A DNA stretch of 64,000 nt from Linanthus parryae (GCA_023055425.1 JALGPY010000002.1:153957345-154021344), one strand, 5' to 3'; shown: positions 34,330 to 46,760, counted from the first letter of the stretch. Made by a program: numbers and translations. Notes: generated by a model from the sequence alone, not told the origin.

Positions 34330-34398
34330 GTGTGTGTGTGTATACATATATGTATGTGTATATATGTATACACATATATATGTATATATATATATATG

Positions 34399-34429
<31 letters not shown>

Positions 34430-37400
34430 GTATGTTTGGGCGGCGTGTCGGAGACGTTTCTGCGTGTCGGAGTGTCTGAAACGCGAACCGGAAAATATTT
34501 GGAGTGTCGGTGCAACATAGAGGACATATTTCCAAATTACTCTATAACCAAATAACATATGTAAATGGTGTAGAGGTGATTCAATTGGAACTATGTTGTG
34601 AATATTGAGAATATCTCACACTAGCACACAGAACAAATAATCCCCCCCCCCCAATCCGAAAAAAAAAATAAAAAAAAAATAAAAAAAAAAAAATAAGATA
34701 TTTGGCATTTCTACAGAGCGACTGCAACTATTCTGAATTCTTAGAACTTCTGCTTATTTGCTAGAATAATTCATTTCTTGCCTGAAAAACATGATAAATT
34801 ACATTTTGAGACAACTGAAGCGACTGGAGCTATTGCTTCCGGATTGCCTTCTGTACGCACATAGACTTTTAGAAGCACGAACCGTGAAATTTGAACCGGT
34901 CACTCATTGAACAGGTCTTTTTGGGTAAGGTAATATGAATAAGGGGATAGAATTAGTATCCCCAGGTATTTATTTCCGGCTTCGGGAGAGGGATCATATC
35001 ACGCCTCACATCTTATAACTAAAAACTTGTACCAACCATTGATATAAGTCAGTTTTAAGAGAGGTAGGATATGAAAGGGCTGCGAGAACACAAAAATAAC
35101 CTCCATGAGTTAGCAAAAAGATTCTGTTGTTCTTAAATCACTAACACGCGGTTTAGCCTTTCAAATCAAAGTTTGAGAGTGCCCTGCAGTACGCGAAAGA
35201 GAAGATGATGCAGAGATGAGCTTCACTTCGTTATCAGTTCTTCTAAGGGGAGCGTAGAGAAAGAAACATAATCCTTCCTTTCAAAAAAGACTCCCCACAG
35301 TAGAGGGGAGTAACTTCCAGCGCCAATTCGGTGCTTCACCCCCATTAGGAACCCTCTTACTGGTTGATTGAGCTTACCACTAATTCCAGACCGTCACACA
35401 ATAATAGGCACTACCATAAGAAATAGAGGGTTAACTTTCAACCTAGGGCTCGGCAACAAACTCAACAACAACCATTTTGGTAAAGATTCTATCTATCTAT
35501 CTTTCAGATTCTTTTATTGTCCTGCATCACCCTTTGGAACAAAGATATTGATTTTACTCCATATCAATCAATCCATCATTAAAATCCTCGACTCATATAT
35601 CATCTTACCTCATATCCCTACCTTTATATATCTCTTATCCGAACGAGGATGGAACATGTGTCCAGTAGTTGGTGGTGACACCTAGAGGTCCGGTCAGTAG
35701 ACAAAAGGAAAGATGTTCTGATTGGAAACGACTAGATGGAGGCTATCAGTTGTATTAAGGAAGGGTTTCAAGATAATTTTCCCTTCCAAACTTTGGTTGA
35801 AGATAGTGCCTCTAGTGTGGAGCTACTGGAGGTGAAGTAAACCACATCCTTCGATAATGTAATGAGGTTTTGAGAATGTAATTGGCTGTAAAGCTTTCTA
35901 AAATGGGGGTGAAGCAAGCCTATCGTGTGGATATTTTGGCAGATCCCCCTGAGGAGATAGCCCCTCTTTTTGGGGGAAGAAATCATTAGGAGAAACTGTA
36001 GGAGTTTGTATAACCACTGGTTCTCTTTTGTTGTCGGTCTTTTAACTCCTTTATGATCCAATAAAAAAGTAGTAGATTAATTGCTAAGTCCTCTACCATT
36101 TTTATTGTTTAATAAATTAACAAATAAAATAATACACTTGTTCTATTGAATGAATGACACTGCAGGATAATGAGGTTAGACTTGTGGAAATAAAAACTTC
36201 TAATATAACCAGTCCAAAATGCATTTTCAGTATCTTTGACTAAAATATTAGTGAGTGTGGCACAAATTTCAGCATGACAGTATGAATCATGCCAATCCAT
36301 TCATTCCTGTAGTTATAGTACCTTTAAGGGAAGGAAAGAAAATTTGAATTGTCAATTTTGTTGTAGACTGGAATATGCTTCCTCAAATAATTATTTCGAC
36401 ACCTGTAACTATTTGCACCCACAAGTCATTGTGCTACATATAGATAGCTGGCACACCACAGAACAATTGGGAAAAACCAAACTGAGAACTACGAAAGAAA
36501 AATGCTCAAAGGGTCAAATCATACACAGACACCATCAAGAGACCTTTACCAAGAAGGTTTCAAATCTTTTTTGGGGTGAATTAGTCACACTTTTAGAATG
36601 ACAGGAAACTAACTTCTCCTTTATCAAGTCGAAAGATAAAAAGGTAAAAGACACTACGACCCCCTGTGTCAAACGGGCGGGTTGGGCGAGTTCAACCCGC
36701 TTATAAATGGGTTTACCTATAAATGAGTCTACCCGCTCTACCCGCCCCTTCCCCGGAAGTCCAACTCCGACGACTTGAATCAACCCAGGTCGTTCTCACT
36801 CTGTTCTCCGAATCCAAACAATCCACGGAGTCTGATCTCGCTCGCTGCCTTCAACCCACCACCTCTAAATCGGATCGTAAATCAGAGCTCTAGAAGGTAT
36901 CATTCTCGATCTCCAATTTCAAAAGGCTCATCACCGAGATATCCAAGAATTCGTTGAAAACCCCATACAACGGGTTTAGCCACGTTGACCGGCACACCCG
37001 TCTGACCCGAGAAACTATAACGGATTAAGTGGTTACACCCACGTAAACTCATTTAACGAACTTTCACGAACTCGAACCCGTGTAAATGCCGCGGAAATGG
37101 CGGGTTAGCAAGTAAGGGTTTACTTTGCCAGCTCTACTTTAGGCAGAAAGAGATTTTGCCCCCATGTTTTGGATAAAGACACATTGCCCCTTTAACTGAT
37201 GGAGTCATACAGACCTTGTGTAAAGACAATTTTACCCCTAACAATGGAAGTGCAAGTGTACAACACATTCCCTATTCCTTCTCCTGCTCAACCCAACACT
37301 CTCCCTCTTGTCCTTTGAGACACCTAACCTAGCTGCCTTCAGCTACACCCCCATCGGCTCCTAACAGGACAATAGCCAAGAGCACATTTTCTTCTTCTGT

Positions 37401-40400
37401 ACTTTCTTTCTCAGGAGCATAGGCCACCACGGCTGTTTGTTCGCCAGCGGAGAAGAAAGCGACGGTGAGCGTTCTGGTGCCGGTGGTTCAACGACTACCC
37501 CTCTGTCAGCGGGTGTTTTGGACTCCCGATATCTCTGTATAGAAAACCCACCGCCGCTACGAACGCCGACCACACCAAGACCATGAACAACACAAATCGA
37601 ATAGCGAACAACTCCGGGCTGAACATGGGTTCAGATGGGTTGAACTAGGGTAGGGTCCTCTGGGTTCGAGTTACAGGTTCACAGACTTGCGGATTGAGGA
37701 GAGTATGTCAACAAAGAGCCTCAAAAATTGTGGAGAAAACACATAATTAAATCGATACAAATCGACCCAAACCCAGAATTAGCCCTACTTTTAAGAGCTC
37801 AAAATCGACACAAATCAATAGTTGGATTTTTTTGGTCTCTGTATGTTCTTTAAAAAAGGTCGGTGTTGCTACTTCTGAACTCGAAGGTTTAACCCACATC
37901 TCAGATCTGGGTTTTCATTATATTGGTGTGAAATTTTATTCTTTATTCGTTGTCAATTTTTATTTTTATTTTTTTGTTATTGGTGGTGGTGGTGATGGTG
38001 ATGGTGATGGTATTGGTGGTGTTGGAAGTCAAAGACATACGACAAAGAAAAATACATCCTTTAGCTTCAGGAAAACTCAAGAAACGAAAATCTCGTATCT
38101 GATTCATGAGGCACAAAAGCATTTAAAAATAAGACATGAACAAGACCCCTATGTGGACTACCCAAATTGCTCGCCTTCTTACATTCTGCAACCTCAGAGA
38201 ACCTCATGACAAGTAAAGCCATAATAAAATCAGAAGAGATTAAGTACATGAAAGCATCAAGCATCCTACATGAAAACCAGAATGCAGAAGTAATGCTTTC
38301 ATTGAACAAGATGGTTATTCGATAGAGGTTCTCCCTATTGTCTGAGTACAGGATTCAAAATCAATAAAAATGTGTACTTGATCACTGAAAAAGTCGAGCT
38401 ACGTGACTGAATTGGTGCAAGAAGGCAGTCAGCACTTCAAACTATCTCCAAGGGAGTTACAACTCTTGGGCTTAAGTAAATAAAACTAAATTCATGGCAA
38501 CACAATGATATCCTAACCTTATCAAACAGTGTCTGTCAGTGTGATATAACATAAGCTATTCTGGAAAGAATCGAAAACTAAACAATCAAGAAAACAGAAG
38601 TACAGTGACCAATTCCATACAAATTGCAAATTCAAAAACCGCTGACAAGATTTGAAGCCTGAGAGGACTGGGACTTCCATTTGCAGTTAAATTTGTTGTT
38701 ATTGGTGGTGGTGGTGGTAGTGGCGATGGTGATGGTAGTGGTATTGGTGGTGTTGGTGAATTTGCATTCATAAATTGGTGGTGGTGATGGTGGTGTTGGT
38801 GGTGAATTTGTTGTTAGCAGTTTCTGTTCATAGATTCAAAAAGGGAAAGAGATAGATTACGTATTGATGGGGTATAATAGTCACAAAAAAATGTCACTAT
38901 TGACTAACAAAATGGAGGTTAACAGAAGGGGGTTAAGTGGTTTGGCAAGACCAAGGTGGCAATATGTCTTTATCCAAATCTCAAGGGGGCAGAGTGTCTT
39001 TGTGCCTAAAGACAGGGGGTCAAAGTGTCTTTTACCCAAGAAGAAAATAATGTATAAACTATAAACTACGTTACCTGGACTCGGGTGCGGGTGTCATTCG
39101 GGTGTGTATCCGAGGATCGGATTTGCCTAATTGTTAAAATTTAGGATCCGGGGACTCGACTAAAAAGTACCCAATTTTTAGACATGGGTGCGGGGATATG
39201 TTATATTTTTCTATTTTATGTGTTTTTCGTGTAAGGTCATGCATCTATTTTAGTAGTAATAAGAAGATTAATGACATTTTTTTTATCATGTGAAGGACCT
39301 TTCTGAAATAAAAAGATGTTCTTAAGGAGCTTTTTATAAATAAATTGTAATTCTGGGCTTTAGCAGTAAGAAAACTGAGAATACAATGGGCCTAATAATA
39401 CAATATGCACATGGGCTTTCTTTTAACTAATAGAACAGACAAAACCCAACCCAACTTATGCAAATTAAGTTAACCCAGAGGAGAAATTAGGTCTTATTCG
39501 TGGTATCGAAGTTTGAACGAAGACGACGGTCTGCAACAGAGAAACGCGGCGACTTGGAGGAAAACTGACGGTTCCAAGCGAAGGCAGATGGAAGGAAGAA
39601 GGCGTCTCAACAGTGAGCCACGTCCGAGATGAACTAAGACGGGTCGACGCGGATTTCGTACCCGCACCCGGATCGGGTCGTATCGACCCGGGTACTCGGG
39701 CGAAACTGCCGAGTCCAGGTAACGTAGACTATAAAGTAGACGGAAACAGAGTCTTAGCATCATAAACAAAAAATAATTCAAACTAACCTTAGGATGTCCC
39801 TCTAAAATTTTGGCCATCCTCATCCCTGTAGTATTCTGCTGCTGTACACGAAGATGCAGCGTCTTCATGCCCCGAATGATCAGATATGCCGCATTCTGAC
39901 AAAATTGGAAGGACGGAAATTCATGTGTTAATAAACTTCAAATGGATCTGAAACTATGCAGTAGCATTTGTCTCTAGCCAGATGGTCACGACTTAAAAAT
40001 AACAGCACCACATTATTCCCAGTCATGAAATAGCTTACAGGATTAAGGGCACCACCAATAATGTTGTGAAGAGTACGAATTGGGGCAAGAAGCTTCTCGG
40101 GACCACTTATGCAACCACCAAGGACCTGAGCAAGAATTAACATTTTTATGGTTAAAAAATATAATTCGGAATTTCAAAAGCTACCCCTCATCATTGTATG
40201 GACTAGTCCAGAAATCGTACTTACATCATTGTGACCTGCAATATACTTCGTTACTGACTGTAAGACAATGTCAGCGCCAAGAGAAAGGGCCTTTTGGTTT
40301 ATAGGTGTAGCAAATGTTCCATCCACACAAACCAGAGTCCCTTTTTTGTGACAAATCTTTGAAACCAATTCAATGTCGACACACCTGAGAAATGGGTTTG

Positions 40401-43119
40401 TAGGTGATTCTGTGAAGAACAGTGCGACCTGCAACCACATGAAAATCACCCGATGAGTTGGAATTATAACACATCTGAAGTTCCCAACCGAAAAACCACT
40501 CAAGAAACTAGCAAAAAGTTAACTAACTTCATTATCATTCACTGCGGATTCCAGACCAGCCATATCTGCAGGATCAATTACTGTGGCCTGCATAGTTTGG
40601 GAGAATGAAGTCATTAGATAACAAGAAAACGGTAGTTACACTTTGCCGCAGAAGAAAAGTAGATATATCTCTTTGTCTTTCATGAACTCCACAAAAAACT
40701 GTTGATAAACAGATGAGTACAAGATGTCTTATGGCGTACACTGAATGATCATCTAACAAGAGTATAAATGATAAACCAATGTGCTTTTTTGTTCATGCAT
40801 TGGCGGTGGGAAACAATGTAGACCTTATAACACTAGTAGATGCGACAACCAGCTATAAGACCACCACGGTCGATACCCTTCAAAAGAGTACAGTTAAACC
40901 TCAATAAATGAATACTCTTGGAACTATTAAGAAATATTTATTTAGTAAAGTTATTTAATTATCAAAAGATGAATGTATTATCGTTTCTGGAAAAACCATT
41001 TTTTATTCATTTAGATAGTATTTTTACATTTTTATTTTGTATGGAATACTTAGAGACTAAGAAATTGTACCTAACCCACACTACAAACTACATATACAGT
41101 TCTAAAGTCTTGGTTTGGTAAATAATTCCTTTCGACTGTACCTTGTTTGATACTCAAGTTGTGCCTTCCAATAACCAGTCAAAACAATTAACAAAAACAA
41201 CATTGACCAACCAGATGTTGGTAGAAGGAAAAGGCAAAAAAAAAAAAAAAAAAAAAATACTTATGACGCTTTTTTGTGGAAAGGACTTCTCATATGATCA
41301 TTTTTTATTTTTTTTTTGTTCTTAGGGCATATATATGCATCTTATGGATTAAGGAATCAAAAAAATTACTCATTAATGCATTTGGCGAGGTTATTCATTT
41401 AGCTCCATTTCCCAAGTCGGAACCGGTGAAAATTATTCATTTGGCGAGGTTATTCATTTATTGAACACTTATTTATCGAGGTTTAACTGCTAATGAAGTA
41501 GAAAAATGAATTTCAAAGAGAACCAAAAATTATACCTTGATCCCCATTTTTGGAAGTACAGTGTCAATGAAGATCCTGGTCTTTCTGTAGCAATCTGTTG
41601 TTGTCACAATGTGCCCATTAGCTGGGACCAGAGCCATGAGCAGTATAATGCTGGCACACATTCCAGATGCCATGAGGAGAGTTGATTCAGCACCTTCAAG
41701 AGCACTGTCAAAACACAGTTCCTTTAGTCATGGCACAGTCTAAGTCCGTGGAGCTGAGAAAATGCAAGTTACATGTTCAACGTTCGGACAAACCTTATTT
41801 TCTCTTCTGCAACAATAGTGGTAGGATTCCCATACCGCCCATACTCGAAACTTGCATTCCGCCCCTCCTACAACAACGTTTGAGATTTTATAAGAGACCG
41901 AATATGAATAATTTTCAGCTGCAACAGCTCTGTCAATGGCTTACTTAACACACACAAGTCCTCACACCTTACCTTGAAATCAATAAGATCAGATGTTTTC
42001 TTGAAAAAGTAAGCAGATGTATTAACAACAGGGGTTGTAATTCCATCAGTTACAATGCCACGGCCTAATCTTTCACCTGATCATCAAACAAAATTCTGAT
42101 CAGATTCACCATTTATATCTCCAATAATACAGCCTTAATCAGATAATAGAAAACTAACCACAATAACAATCAATATTGAATAGCAAGATCCACGATCCAC
42201 TTTAAAATCTACTTCAATTATTAAGGCTCCGTTTGGTTGGTGATAAAACATTTTCCTGTAAAATGTTTTCCCTTGTTTTGGTGTTTTGGTGCTGTTTGGT
42301 TGGAAGTAAAATGTTTTCCAGTAAAATGTTTTCCCTCAAATGATGTAAAATGATTTACACATTTCAAATCCGTAAGCCATTTTCCGTAGAGTGAAGGAGC
42401 ACAACAACTCATACTAACACCTCCACCACCACTACCACCTATCTCCATCACCACCACCCACCTTCACTCCACCCATCACTGCCATTTCCGTCACGGCCCA
42501 CTGTTTTGGCAAGAGCCAACCAAACACGAGAAAATAATTGCAGTGAAAGCTTTTTCACACAAAACATTTTACTGAGTAAAATATATTCCCTTGTAAAACA
42601 TTTTACTGCAAACCAAACAGAGCCTAAATTCAAAATATTTACTTTTATTGTTCAGATTGAATTAAAGATAATGTGTGGGTTGTGTTCATATCCGTTAGCC
42701 ATAAAAATTAAAAGAGGAAACAATATATTACCCGCATGAATCGCGATGCTTCCATCGGAGGTCAGAAACGAGGCTTTCTTCGAAGTCTGTACACCATTGA
42801 CATTCGAAGAAACGCCACCGTTTCCCGACAGAGCCCCCTCCACGTCGGCGGGATTGGTTGACCAAGAGGCGGCGACGACTTGTGCGACGCCGATGTTGCT
42901 GCAGTTCCTCCGTGCCTTGGTGCTGAGCTGGCGAACGAAGTTGGGAGGGAACTTCAAGACCAGAGACGAGAGGCTGATCTGCGACGCAACGGACTTTCCG
43001 ATCGGCGTCGAACTGGCCTTGCCGGAGGTCGAGAATTCAGGGCGGAAGGTGCCGTGATATTCGGGATCGGAACGGCACTCGAAGGATGGGAAAACCCTAG
43101 CGTAGCTGGAGACGGCCAT
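33211..43119 (-). CDS. CGS1: Cystathionine gamma-synthase, chloroplast precursor (11 exons, 510 aa)
   Basis: Joins O-phosphohomoserine and cysteine to cystathionine with pyridoxal phosphate, the first committed step of methionine synthesis, in the plastid. Coding exons (minus): 43119-42732, 42076-41973, 41867-41794, 41704-41536, 40587-40528, 40428-40225, 40125-40039, 39895-39788, 33746-33651, 33559-33441, 33334-33211. All introns are GT-AG and the phases close to 511 codons including TAG. Residues 1 to about 66 are a Ser-rich transit peptide; the MTO1 element is at 70-87. Further landmarks are [11 protein letters not shown] (substrate/cofactor region), the cofactor lysine K326 in [24 protein letters not shown], and the C terminus [20 protein letters not shown]. 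It is somewhat shorter than Arabidopsis CGS1, mainly in the N-terminal region. No break was found, so the gene looks functional. Methionine gamma-lyase is excluded by the MTO1 region and transit peptide. Confidence 0.95.
34158..34525. repeat. (TA)n/(TG)n tract with inverted flanks
   Basis: About 200 bp of TATATA with TGTG interruptions (34229-34429). It is bordered by GTTGCACGGAAACGG on the left and, inverted, GTTGCACCGACACTCC on the right, with CGAAACG/CGGAGACG blocks on both sides, so the repeat probably grew inside a MITE. Long Tyr-Ile frames here are artefacts of the repeat. Confidence 0.75.
34526..34919. other. Intronic spacer
   Basis: Contains C and A homopolymers (34643-34696). Nothing else recognised. 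Confidence 0.5.
34920..35690. other. Possible organelle-derived (mitochondrial) insert in CGS intron 8
   Basis: The composition and wording of this block (for example CTCCCCACAGTAGAGGGGAG near 35290 and the balanced GC with short AAAGAAAG runs) differ from the AT-rich intron around it and resemble plant mitochondrial intergenic DNA. No organelle gene is recognised. This is an impression from sequence style. Confidence 0.3.
35691..36632. other. Intronic stretch, nothing recognised
   Basis: No splice-consistent exon, transposon end or RNA seen. The frame at 35768-36061 (minus) has no family features. Confidence 0.5.
36642..39037. mobile_element. Non-autonomous MULE 2 in CGS intron 8 (2.4 kb, old)
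   Basis: The right end (reverse complement) GGGTAAAAGACACTTTGACC and the left end AGGTAAAAGACACTACGACC are inverted repeats continuing for about 80 bp. The left one is interrupted by a hAT at 36665-37136. Flanks AAGATAAAA and AAGAAGAAA match at 7 of 9 positions. The interior has GGTGGTGGTGATGG runs at about 37980 and 38700. No transposase. Same TIR family as MULE 1. Confidence 0.8.
36665..37136. mobile_element. hAT element 2 nested in the MULE 2 left inverted repeat
   Basis: Shares its ends with hAT 1: TGTCAAACGGGCGGGTTGGG on the left and TTTGCCAGCTCTA on the right, with ACCCG/CGGGT motifs inside. It splits the MULE inverted repeat between CCCCCTG and CTTTAGGC. No clean 8-bp duplication, so the left boundary is eroded. 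Confidence 0.75.
39066..39727. mobile_element. hAT element 3 in CGS intron 8 (662 bp)
   Basis: A perfect 8-bp duplication ACTATAAA is at 39058-39065 and 39728-39735. The ends CTACGTTACCTGGACTCGG are perfectly inverted (19 bp). Interior non-coding; GC-rich CCCGG/ACCCG motifs near both ends. Confidence 0.9.
42225..42624. mobile_element. Tourist/Harbinger-like MITE in CGS intron 1 (400 bp)
   Basis: TAA flanks at 42222-42224 and 42625-42627. Ends GGCTCCGTTTGGTT and (reverse complement) GGCTCTGTTTGGTT. The interior repeats TAAAATGTTTTCC motifs. No coding. Confidence 0.85.
42859..42912 (-). promoter_or_regulatory. MTO1 nascent-peptide autoregulatory element in CGS exon 1
   Basis: Codes [18 protein letters not shown] (residues 70-87). 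Known biology: in Arabidopsis this stretch of the nascent chain, with S-adenosylmethionine, stalls the ribosome and triggers mRNA decay. Here it is intact, with Val for Ile as the only visible difference at residue 81, so feedback is expected to operate. Confidence 0.9.
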
Positions 43120-43231
43120 CTCTGAAACTGACTCTCCTCTCTCTCTCTCTTTTCCAGTCCAGTAGAGTGAGTATTGACTACTGTGAGGAAGCTGACAGAC
43201 ACGAAATGGCTTGATCGAAGAGAACAGAGCA

Positions 43232-43245
43232 GCTTTATTTATTGT
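43232..43245 (-). promoter_or_regulatory. Candidate CGS TATA region
   Basis: The minus strand reads ACAATAAATAAAGC about 115-125 nt before the ATG at 43119. Spacing allows a short 5' UTR that includes the GA-rich stretch at 43137-43151. Not a perfect TATAAA. Confidence 0.35.
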
Positions 43246-43354
43246 AACTGACCTAATTTTGTTTGATCAAAGTTATCTTTTTTTAACACTAGCCCCAAAA
43301 CTTAAAAATATTACAAACTCCCCTTTTTATAGAATTTGCTTTGGTACTTTTAGG

Positions 43355-43896
43355 TAAGGGTGCAACTTGGGCAGGTTGAACCCGACTAACCCGAGCCCAG
43401 CCGGAACTTAAATAGGACCCGGACACATAGTTTTGGTAATTTGGACGGACTTGGATAAAAATTCTCAGCCCGAATTGCAATTAGGGTCGGGCTTGGGCAC
43501 TAATTTGGAACGACGGGCTAACCCGAATTGCCCGATTTGCATGACCACTACGTATAAATACTATATTTTTTAACGACTTGTGTAGCATATCTAACATGAA
43601 TACGCTACTTTTCTTTTAATTATTAGCGATGTTTTTAGTTAATTTTTTGTTCTTGAACTAGTTGATTTGTTTTTTCCCCCAACAATTTATTATTCTCTTG
43701 TGTTTTTAAGAAGATTTTAAGTTTAATGTACTAGCCCGAATTCAACCCGAACCCGAATTAATTACGAATTTGGGATCGGACGGGTAGGCAATGCTCTTAA
43801 CTCGGGTCGGGATGGGCTTGGGCAGCCACGACAGAACTCGGGCTCGGGTTTGGACAGGGGTGCCAACCCGTCCAGCCCGCCCGAGTTGCAGTCCTA
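43355..43896. mobile_element. hAT element 4 upstream of CGS (542 bp)
   Basis: A perfect 8-bp duplication CTTTTAGG is at 43347-43354 and 43897-43904. The ends TAAGGGTGCAACTTGGGCAG and (reverse complement) TAGGACTGCAACTCGGGCGG are inverted. Non-coding. It lies 236 bp upstream of the CGS start codon, inside or next to the promoter. Confidence 0.9.
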
Positions 43897-44235
43897 CTTT
43901 TAGGGGTTTGGTGCAAAGTACAAACTGAAAATTTGGATAATGCAATGAATATAATTTAAGCAAGTAAGTAGGTTGAAAACTTGAAGTAGTCGAAAATTAA
44001 AAATTTGTTTGGTATGAACTGAATATCTATAAATTGTAAGAGAATTTGTAAAATTGGAAATGAAATAATGAATTCATGAGGGCCATGATGAATTCATGGT
44101 GATGCCTTTTAGCTTGACAAATGCTCCAACTACTTTTCAAGCACACAGGAATCATGTTTTAATCCATTTCTCATAAAATTCATTTTGGTTTTCTTTCATG
44201 ATATATCCGTCTAGAGTAAGACTATATATGATCAT

Positions 44236-44739
44236 GTGTTGCATTTGAAATCAACCTTGAAAGTGATGAAAATCGACATCATGTATGTAAAATTGTCCAA
44301 GTGTGCCTTCTCCCAGACAGTCGTTGAGTACTTAGGACATGTCATTAGTGGGGAAAGAGTGTCTGCAGATGCTAAGAAGATAGAAGTAATGAAATATTGG
44401 CCTACCCCTCACAGTGGCAAAGCACTCAGAGGTTTTCTAGGCCTAACTAGATATTACAGAAGATTTGTGAAAAGCTATGGTAGTATAAGTCAACCATCAA
44501 CCAATCTTCTTAAGAAATGTAGTTTTGAATGGAGTTGCAAAGCTCAAAAAGCTTTTGAACTACTCATGCTAGCCTTGCCTAATTTTGACAAACCATTTGT
44601 GGTGGAAACTGATAATTCTGATAGAGGTATTGGTGTTTTGTTAATGCTAGACCACATACCTCTAGCTTACTTCAGCAAAAGCTTATTTGAAAAACATTTG
44701 AAGATGTCAACATATGAGGAGTTACAAGGAGTGGTATGA
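44236..44739 (+). pseudogene. Gypsy RT/RNase H fragment
   Basis: 167 codons covering the RT connection and the start of RNase H. It ends at TGA 44737-44739 inside the RNase H block (MSTYEELQGVV). The catalytic FIDD region upstream is lost. Confidence 0.8.
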
Positions 44740-46139
44740 GCAGTGAATGGAAGAAGACCTTACTTTGAAGGGATATTTTTTTTTATTAAGACAGATCACA
44801 TGAGCCTAAAGTATTTTTTAGAGGAAATAGTACATACCCACATGGAGCATAATGGTTACGTAGGCTGGTGGGATTTTACTGTGAAATAATGTACAACAAG
44901 GGTGAAGACAATGCAGTTGGGGATGCTATCTCTAGATACTCAGATGTAGTTCATATGGCGATTCACAGAGAGCAGAAGGGGATCCACAAGCTGCTTGTGT
45001 AGTTGCTACAGTCACCAACGCCATGCCATAATGGATGAGAGAGTTACAAGAATCTTATGAAGATGATAATTTTGCTATTAGTACCATTCAACAAGCTACC
45101 ATTATCGCTGAAAACTGTGAGTTAAGGTAGTTAATGGGGTGATCCGGAAAGGAAAACGTGCCTATGTGGGGGCTACCAAACAGCCAAAAGAGAAAGTGTT
45201 GCAAAAAGTGCACAGTTCAAGTGTGGGAGGTCATTAGGGGGGTTAGGTGCCTACAAAAGAGCAGCTCGGTATTTTTTTTGGCCCAAATAAAGGAGGAAAA
45301 GTTGTAGGTAAAGAAGTGAGAGATTTTCCGAGTGTTGAAATTTGAACACTTCCTTATCCAAGATTATTACAGCCGCTATAACTCCAACTCAACCATGAAC
45401 TAGCATTTCCAAGGACTTTTATAGTGGGGTTATCTAAATCAGAGGGAAAAGACTGCATTATGGTAGTGGTAGATAGGATGACTAAGTTTTGGTATTTTAT
45501 TGCACTTACTCACCCTTATTCTACATATGAAAATTTTGAATTGTTTTTTCAGAATGTGTATAAGCTTCATGGAGTGCTAGAACATATAGTATCTGACATG
45601 GACCCCATATCCTAAGTGGTTTTTGGACGGAGTTGTTCCAGTCATTGGGCACCAAATTATGTCATTCAGGTGTTTGACTCACAGCCATATGTATACTTGA
45701 GATGTATGACTGCAGAAAAGCCAAAAATTTAGAGTAAATGGCTTACATTGGTTGAATATTGGTACCACGCTCATTATCACTCAACTCAACAAATGATATC
45801 TTTTGAGGCTCTGTATGCGCATGCTCCCCTATGATGAATTTTCATCAAGGCAAAAAGGCAGCAGACAGTGTTGTACAACAATTCATTCAAGGCAGAGCCA
45901 AGACGGTACATCTATTAAAGCAGAGCTTGAACACATCACAGAACATGATGAAGAAAAAAGAAGATAAGAGGAGGACTGAGAGGAGTTTGGAGGTAGGGGA
46001 CTTGGTTTTTCTAAAGCTTCAACATTTTAGACAAAACACAGTTGAGTAAAGGGTTAATCAAAAACTGGGGATCCTTAAGAAGGTGGGAGAGGTAGCATAT
46101 AGACTCAAATTGCCGGAAACCTCAACGGTCCACCATGTC

Positions 46140-46760
46140 TTCCATGTTTCCCTACTCAAGAAATGCATTTGAGAACAAATAAGAGTTGATCATAACGTAC
46201 CTGGGATAGGTTGGGAATGACAAATGCATGTAAAACTAGTGCAAGTTCTGGAGAGAAGGTTTGCAACAAAGAAGAATGATGCTACAATTTAATTATTCAT
46301 CCATTGGAGCAATTCACCAGCCTCAGAAGCAACGTGGGAGGACTATGATGAATTGAGAGAGAAATTTCCGATCTTTGATCCATCAGCAGCAATGGCAGAT
46401 GAGTAGAGCAGTAAACTGCTTTCAGTTCATTTGGTACAGCCTTACTTGATGACCAACTCAAGAAATGCATTGGAGAAAAAATAAGAGTTGATCAGAACTT
46501 ACCTGCGATTAGTTTGGAATAACAAATGCAGGTATAATTAGTGCAAGTTTTGGACATAAGTTTAGAAGCCCCTGCATGAGGTCTCGGGTTCAAACCCGGT
46601 TGACGACAAAACATTTTCTCAAAAAAAAGGTGCTACAATTCAATTATTCATCTGTCAGAGCAATTCACCAGCCTCGGAAGCAACGTGGGAGGACTATGAC
46701 GAATTGGGAGAGAAATTTTTGCTCTTTGATCCACCAGCAGCAACGGTAAATGAGTAGAGC
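46140..46760 (+). repeat. Tandem duplication of the gypsy 3' end
   Basis: 46150-46410 and 46470-46770 are two copies: each has CTCAAGAAATGCATT, AAATGCA.GTA.AA.TAGTGC and GCAACGTGGGAGGACTATGA. The second copy carries an extra piece at about 46556-46630. Confidence 0.8.

Larger units (their letters stand above)
33747..39787 (-). other. Intron 8 of CGS, transposon-expanded (6.0 kb)
   Basis: Lies between exon 8 and exon 9; the other introns are tens to about 1,100 bp. It contains from right to left a hAT (39066-39727), MULE 2 (36642-39037) with a nested hAT, a stretch of possible organelle DNA, and a (TA)n-rich element (34158-34520). The flanking exons keep proper splice sites. Confidence 0.9.
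44085..46760 (+). mobile_element. Decayed Ty3/gypsy remnant
   Basis: Pieces of pol in order on the plus strand. RT/RNase H is at 44236-44739 (KCAFSQTVVEYLGHVISGE, LRGFLGLTRYYRRFVKSYG, VVETDNSDRGIGVLL, PLAYFSKSL). Integrase pieces lie near 45424-45615 (VVVDRMTKFWYFIAL), with LEVGDLVFLKLQ near 45990. A C-terminal block SEATWEDYDEL is near 46330. Many stops and frame changes; no LTRs found. An old, dead, partial copy. Confidence 0.85.

Noticed and set aside
34229..34479. Long Tyr/Ile-rich frames on both strands
   Set aside because: They translate a TA/TG microsatellite and appear in several frames at once.
46556..46630. tRNA-like or SINE box B (GGGTTCAAACCCGG) with A-rich tail
   Set aside because: No box A at the right distance and no cloverleaf. 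Possibly a SINE trace but not supportable.
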